A stretch of DNA of 15,655 nt from Clostridia bacterium (GTDB taxonomy: Bacteria; Bacillota; Clostridia; Christensenellales; Borkfalkiaceae): positions 1 to 15,655 of the forward strand of contig JAFVXN010000074.1 in NCBI GenBank assembly GCA_017501125.1, given 5' to 3'. Both the position numbers and the translations under genes were made by a program. The notes under the pieces are model-generated. The model saw only the letters and a list, made by a program, of their open reading frames with translations. It did no database searches and was not told the origin of the DNA. Shown piece by piece: positions 13,824 to 15,655 of this stretch (position 1 is the first letter of the stretch; every line of letters starts with the position of its first letter).

Positions 13824-13828
13824 ATAAT
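13823..13828 (+). promoter_or_regulatory. -10 box of the small HTH gene cluster; poor -35
   Basis: TATAAT at 13823-13828. No good -35 at 16-18 bp spacing (ACAGAA or neighbours), so the promoter may be weak or activator-dependent. A 10-bp palindrome ACTTGCAAGT (13831-13840) lies at the predicted start of the transcript. Confidence 0.45.
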
Positions 13829-13867
13829 TTACTTGCAAGTTGTTCATCATAAGCAACAAAGGAAGGA

Positions 13868-14108
13868 AATATGAAATTAGTAGAAGCCGTAGGCAAACGC
13901 GTTGAGGAATTATTACAAGAACGCAATATGAAGGCAAATCATCTTGCCAAATTAGGCGGTATACCACGCTCCACTCTTTCCGTGTTGATTGCGGCAAAGA
14001 GAAAAGCCGTTCAATTAGATACCGTCTATCAAATTTGCGCCACGCTAGATATTCCGTTGCAAGAATTTTTCAACTCGCCAATTTTCAACGAAGTCACTGA
14101 TTAAAATC
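13868..14108 (+). repeat. Direct repeat, copy 1 (241 bp)
   Basis: Matches 14380-14620 with five mismatches, all third-codon-position synonymous changes within the ORF. The repeat covers just the coding sequence plus a few bases on either side, so promoter and ribosome site were not copied. Confidence 0.95.
13871..14104 (+). CDS. Small Cro/C1-type HTH regulator, copy 1
   Basis: A 77-residue single-domain DNA-binding protein. An HTH_3-type fold spans about residues 6-68 (KANHLAKLGGIPRSTLSVLI as helices 2-3; LDTVYQICATLDIPLQEFF as helices 4-5). No oligomerisation or ligand domain is present. Good ribosome site (AAGGAAGG) before the ATG at 13871; it is the only one of the four tandem HTH genes with one. 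It is divergent from the SLOG gene. The protein is identical to the one encoded at 14383-14616. Likely a repressor acting on the shared region, but this is untested. Confidence 0.85.
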   Translation: MKLVEAVGKRVEELLQERNMKANHLAKLGGIPRSTLSVLIAAKRKAVQLDTVYQICATLDIPLQEFFNSPIFNEVTD

Positions 14109-14111
14109 ACT

Positions 14112-14360
14112 ATGTTATTAAATGAACTAGTTTCCCAAAAACTTGAATCAATCCGCAAAGAAAAGAAAATTAAGGTGTATACCCTTTGCAAGAAAGCGGC
14201 GATTTCTTATGAAACCTATCGCAGTATTCGCAAGAACACAAATAAAGATATCTTCTTGCGAACGCTTTTCATCCTTTTGCGCGCTTTGGAAGTATCTCCC
14301 GCCGAATTTTTCAGCGACCCTATGTTCCAAGACGAAGAATTGGACATTGATTTCAAATAA
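14112..14360 (+). CDS. Small HTH regulator, second gene of the cluster
   Basis: An 82-residue protein, a diverged Cro/C1-type HTH (about residues 5-68: KVYTLCKKAAISYETYRSI, then LFILLRALEVSPAEFF) with an acidic C-terminus. It starts 7 nt after the stop of the first gene and has no Shine-Dalgarno, so translation probably relies on reinitiation. It sits between the two identical HTH copies and is not itself part of the repeat. Confidence 0.75.
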   Translation: MLLNELVSQKLESIRKEKKIKVYTLCKKAAISYETYRSIRKNTNKDIFLRTLFILLRALEVSPAEFFSDPMFQDEELDIDFK

Positions 14361-14379
14361 TCCTTAGACCTGACCAAGC

Positions 14380-14620
14380 AATATGAAATTAGTAGAAGCC
14401 GTAGGCAAACGCGTCGAGGAATTATTACAAGAACGCAATATGAAGGCAAATCATCTTGCCAAATTAGGCGGTATACCACGCTCCACTCTTTCCGTGTTGA
14501 TTGCGGCAAAGAGAAAAGCCGTTCAATTAGATACAGTCTATCAAATTTGCGCCACGCTAGATATTCCATTGCAAGAATTCTTCAACTCGCCCATTTTCAA
14601 CGAAGTCACTGATTAAAATC
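14380..14620 (+). repeat. Direct repeat, copy 2 (241 bp)
   Basis: Copy of 13868-14108 at a 512-bp offset. Differences fall in codons 11 (GTT/GTC), 51 (ACC/ACA), 62 (CCG/CCA), 66 (TTT/TTC) and 70 (CCA/CCC). Confidence 0.95.
14383..14616 (+). CDS. Small Cro/C1-type HTH regulator, copy 2 (same protein as copy 1)
   Basis: 77 residues, identical throughout to the protein at 13871-14104 although the DNA differs at five synonymous positions. It has no visible Shine-Dalgarno; it starts 22 nt after the stop of the second gene. The lack of any amino-acid change implies constraint on the protein or partial gene conversion. Function as for copy 1: a single-domain DNA-binding protein. Confidence 0.82.
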   Translation: MKLVEAVGKRVEELLQERNMKANHLAKLGGIPRSTLSVLIAAKRKAVQLDTVYQICATLDIPLQEFFNSPIFNEVTD

Positions 14621-14625
14621 TATAA

Positions 14626-14835
14626 ATGCACAATCAAAAATTCGCAGACAACTTAAAAACGGAAATGGCAAACAACCATATTTCGCAGGAAAAACTCGCC
14701 AAAATGCTTAACACCTCGCAGGCGACCGTCAGCCGTTGGACGTCGGGTAAACATCAGCCCGATTTTGAAACGTTGCTTGCGATTTGCGAAATCTTAGAGG
14801 TCACACCCAACAACCTACTCGGTTGGGACGATTGA
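14626..14835 (+). CDS. Small Cro/C1-type HTH regulator, fourth gene of the cluster
   Basis: 69 residues made up almost wholly of a textbook HTH_3 domain: ISQEKLAKMLNTSQATVSRW (residues 19-38), then PDFETLLAICEILEVTPNNLLGW. It starts 9 nt after the previous stop with no ribosome site, so coupling is likely. A strong terminator follows. It is clearly distinct from its neighbours, so it is not a third copy of the repeat. Confidence 0.82.
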   Translation: MHNQKFADNLKTEMANNHISQEKLAKMLNTSQATVSRWTSGKHQPDFETLLAICEILEVTPNNLLGWDD

Positions 14836-14855
14836 TAAAAATATGCAATCAAAAT

Positions 14856-14887
14856 AAAAACCCACCCATTTTTCTGGGTGGGTTTTT
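14856..14887 (+). terminator. Strong terminator after the HTH cluster
   Basis: AAAAACCCACCCA, loop TTTTTC, TGGGTGGGTTTTT: a 13-bp perfect stem that can act in both directions, ending the plus-strand cluster. Confidence 0.93.
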
Positions 14888-14898
14888 ATTATATACAG

Positions 14899-14928
14899 AA
14901 AAGGCTCTCGGTTCCCCGAAAGCCTTTT
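14899..14928 (-). terminator. Terminator of the two-domain HTH gene
   Basis: AAAAGGCT/AGCCTTTT outer stem and TCGG/CCGA inner stem with a 4-nt loop. The one imperfect pair is U-G on the minus strand but C-A on the plus strand, so it is oriented for the leftward gene, whose stop is at 14939. Confidence 0.8.
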
Positions 14929-14938
14929 ACCTCTTTTA

Positions 14939-15379
14939 TTAAATTCGCCCAATGAGATAATCCACGCTACACTCAAACGCTTTCGCCAACCTAACGAGAT
15001 TGTCAAGATAAGGACTGCGAATCCCTTTGATCCACTTATTAAAATTATCGTACGAAAAGCCCGTCTTCTTATGCAACGCGTATTGCGACAAATTATATTC
15101 CTGCAACAGCGCACGAAAACGCACGTCGAAAGTCGGCACCTCACGCCACGCCCCGTCTACGACGTCGACGTCCGTTATGCCCAACAAATAATCCGCCGAA
15201 CAATTGAAAATCTCCAACAATTTAACAAACTGCCCGTACGTCGGCAAAGAAACACCGCGCACATAGCGACTCACGGTGGAAGGATTTACGCCCAACGCCG
15301 TCGCCAATTTCGTGACGTTCATACCCCGCTCCGCCATCAATTCTTTTATGCGTTCCTGCACTTTCGACAAAATATCCAT
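14939..15379 (-). CDS. Regulator with two tandem Cro/C1-type HTH domains
   Basis: 146 residues in two complete HTH_3 units: residues 8-69 (VTKLATALGVNPSTVSRYV, ending SADYLLGITD) and 86-146 (LSQYALHKKTGFSYDNFNKW, ending SVDYLIGRI), joined by a short linker. Similar endings suggest internal duplication, and one chain could bind a two-half-site operator alone (inference). Ribosome site AAAGGTGA precedes the ATG at 15377-15379. It is convergent with the small HTH cluster and divergent from the gene at 15520, with an inverted repeat between. Target unknown; autoregulation is the simplest guess. Confidence 0.85.
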   Translation of the reverse strand: MDILSKVQERIKELMAERGMNVTKLATALGVNPSTVSRYVRGVSLPTYGQFVKLLEIFNCSADYLLGITDVDVVDGAWREVPTFDVRFRALLQEYNLSQYALHKKTGFSYDNFNKWIKGIRSPYLDNLVRLAKAFECSVDYLIGRI

Positions 15380-15419
15380 AAAATAGTCACCTTTCTACAA
15401 AATATTATCTACGCCCTTC

Positions 15420-15441
15420 GCAAAAAATAGTTGATTTTTGC
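15420..15441. repeat. Inverted repeat over the rightward -35 (putative operator)
   Basis: GCAAAAA (15420-15426) and TTTTTGC (15435-15441), 7-bp arms 8 bp apart, overlapping the -35 of the promoter at 15431-15460 and upstream of the two-domain HTH gene. Suited to control of both divergent genes. Confidence 0.5.
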
Positions 15442-15460
15442 AAACGGCGTGAGGTATAAT
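15431..15460 (+). promoter_or_regulatory. Promoter of the gene at the right edge
   Basis: -35 TTGATT (15431-15436), 18-bp spacer, -10 TATAAT (15455-15460). Predicted +1 near 15467 gives a leader of about 50 nt before the ATG at 15520. Confidence 0.7.
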
Positions 15461-15519
15461 ATATGTACTAAGGTTCGAGCGCACGAAACTGACAAAAAAA
15501 TCAAAGGAGAAACAACATT

Positions 15520-15655
15520 ATGAACACAAACGAAACACTTGATACCCTTTTCCCCATTTACAAAGAAGCAGACGTTTTATTAGAGATTCAAACCGCTATG
15601 AGGGATTATTTTATCGCCCGTTTTGAAGACGACGACTACAATTCTTTCTTATTCA
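15520..15655 (+). CDS. Unknown protein, first 45 residues (cut by window edge)
   Basis: ATG at 15520-15522 follows AAAGGAG and the frame is open to the end of the window. The visible sequence begins MNTNETLDTLFPIYKEADVL and is acidic and probably helical, with a DDD cluster; no signal peptide or known motif is seen. I do not recognise it. Its promoter is shared across a control region with the two-domain HTH gene, its likely regulator. Confidence 0.75.
   Translation, partial: MNTNETLDTLFPIYKEADVLLEIQTAMRDYFIARFEDDDYNSFLF

Noticed and set aside
13868..14620. The HTH direct repeats as an insertion sequence or CRISPR-like array
   Set aside because: Only two copies, each an intact ORF; no terminal inverted repeats, transposase or short spacer pattern.

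Overview
The window reads as a chromosome segment of a low-to-mid-GC Gram-positive bacterium of the Clostridia type (Bacillota). This rests on the ClpC/McsA/McsB protein-arginine-phosphorylation module, a pyrBCFKDE operon with the class 1B dihydroorotate dehydrogenase (PyrD+PyrK), strong AGGAGG-type ribosome sites and several Cro/C1-type regulators. Species cannot be read from the sequence. No integrase, transposase, CRISPR array, tRNA or rRNA was found.

Layout. From the left edge to about 13.7 kb every convincing gene is on the minus strand. In transcription order from the right: a YpsA-like SLOG protein (13100-13735); a calcineurin-like phosphoesterase (12362-13057); the UMP-synthesis operon pyrB-pyrC-pyrF-pyrK-pyrD-pyrE (6615-12126) behind a long regulated leader; trpS and proS (3951-6446), closed by two tandem terminators; a four-pass membrane protein with an N-terminal HTH (2928-3626); and mcsA-mcsB-clpC (1-2869, clpC cut by the left edge). 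The right 1.8 kb differs: four small Cro/C1-type HTH genes in tandem on the plus strand (13871-14835), a convergent two-domain HTH gene (14939-15379, minus), and the start of an unknown plus-strand gene (15520 to the edge).

How it works together. The pyr genes supply five of the six UMP-pathway steps plus the PyrK electron-transfer subunit; carAB, pyrR and a uracil permease are not in the window. The pyrB leader has a clear promoter, a 15-codon leader ORF, a T6 tract, several mutually exclusive hairpins and an 11-bp terminator just before the pyrB ribosome site. This looks like an attenuator and is the most complete regulatory device here. McsA-McsB marks proteins with phosphoarginine for ClpC, but the usual ctsR gene is missing from the head of the operon and the HTH-membrane gene occupies that place.

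Points of interest: the pyrB leader; two promoters whose -10 lies inside a perfect palindrome and whose transcripts should be leaderless or nearly so (HTH-membrane gene and phosphoesterase); a duplicated HTH gene whose copies differ only at five synonymous sites; the SLOG/HTH divergent control region with repeated TGTTGA half-sites; and loss of one of two phosphoarginine-pocket glutamates in ClpC.
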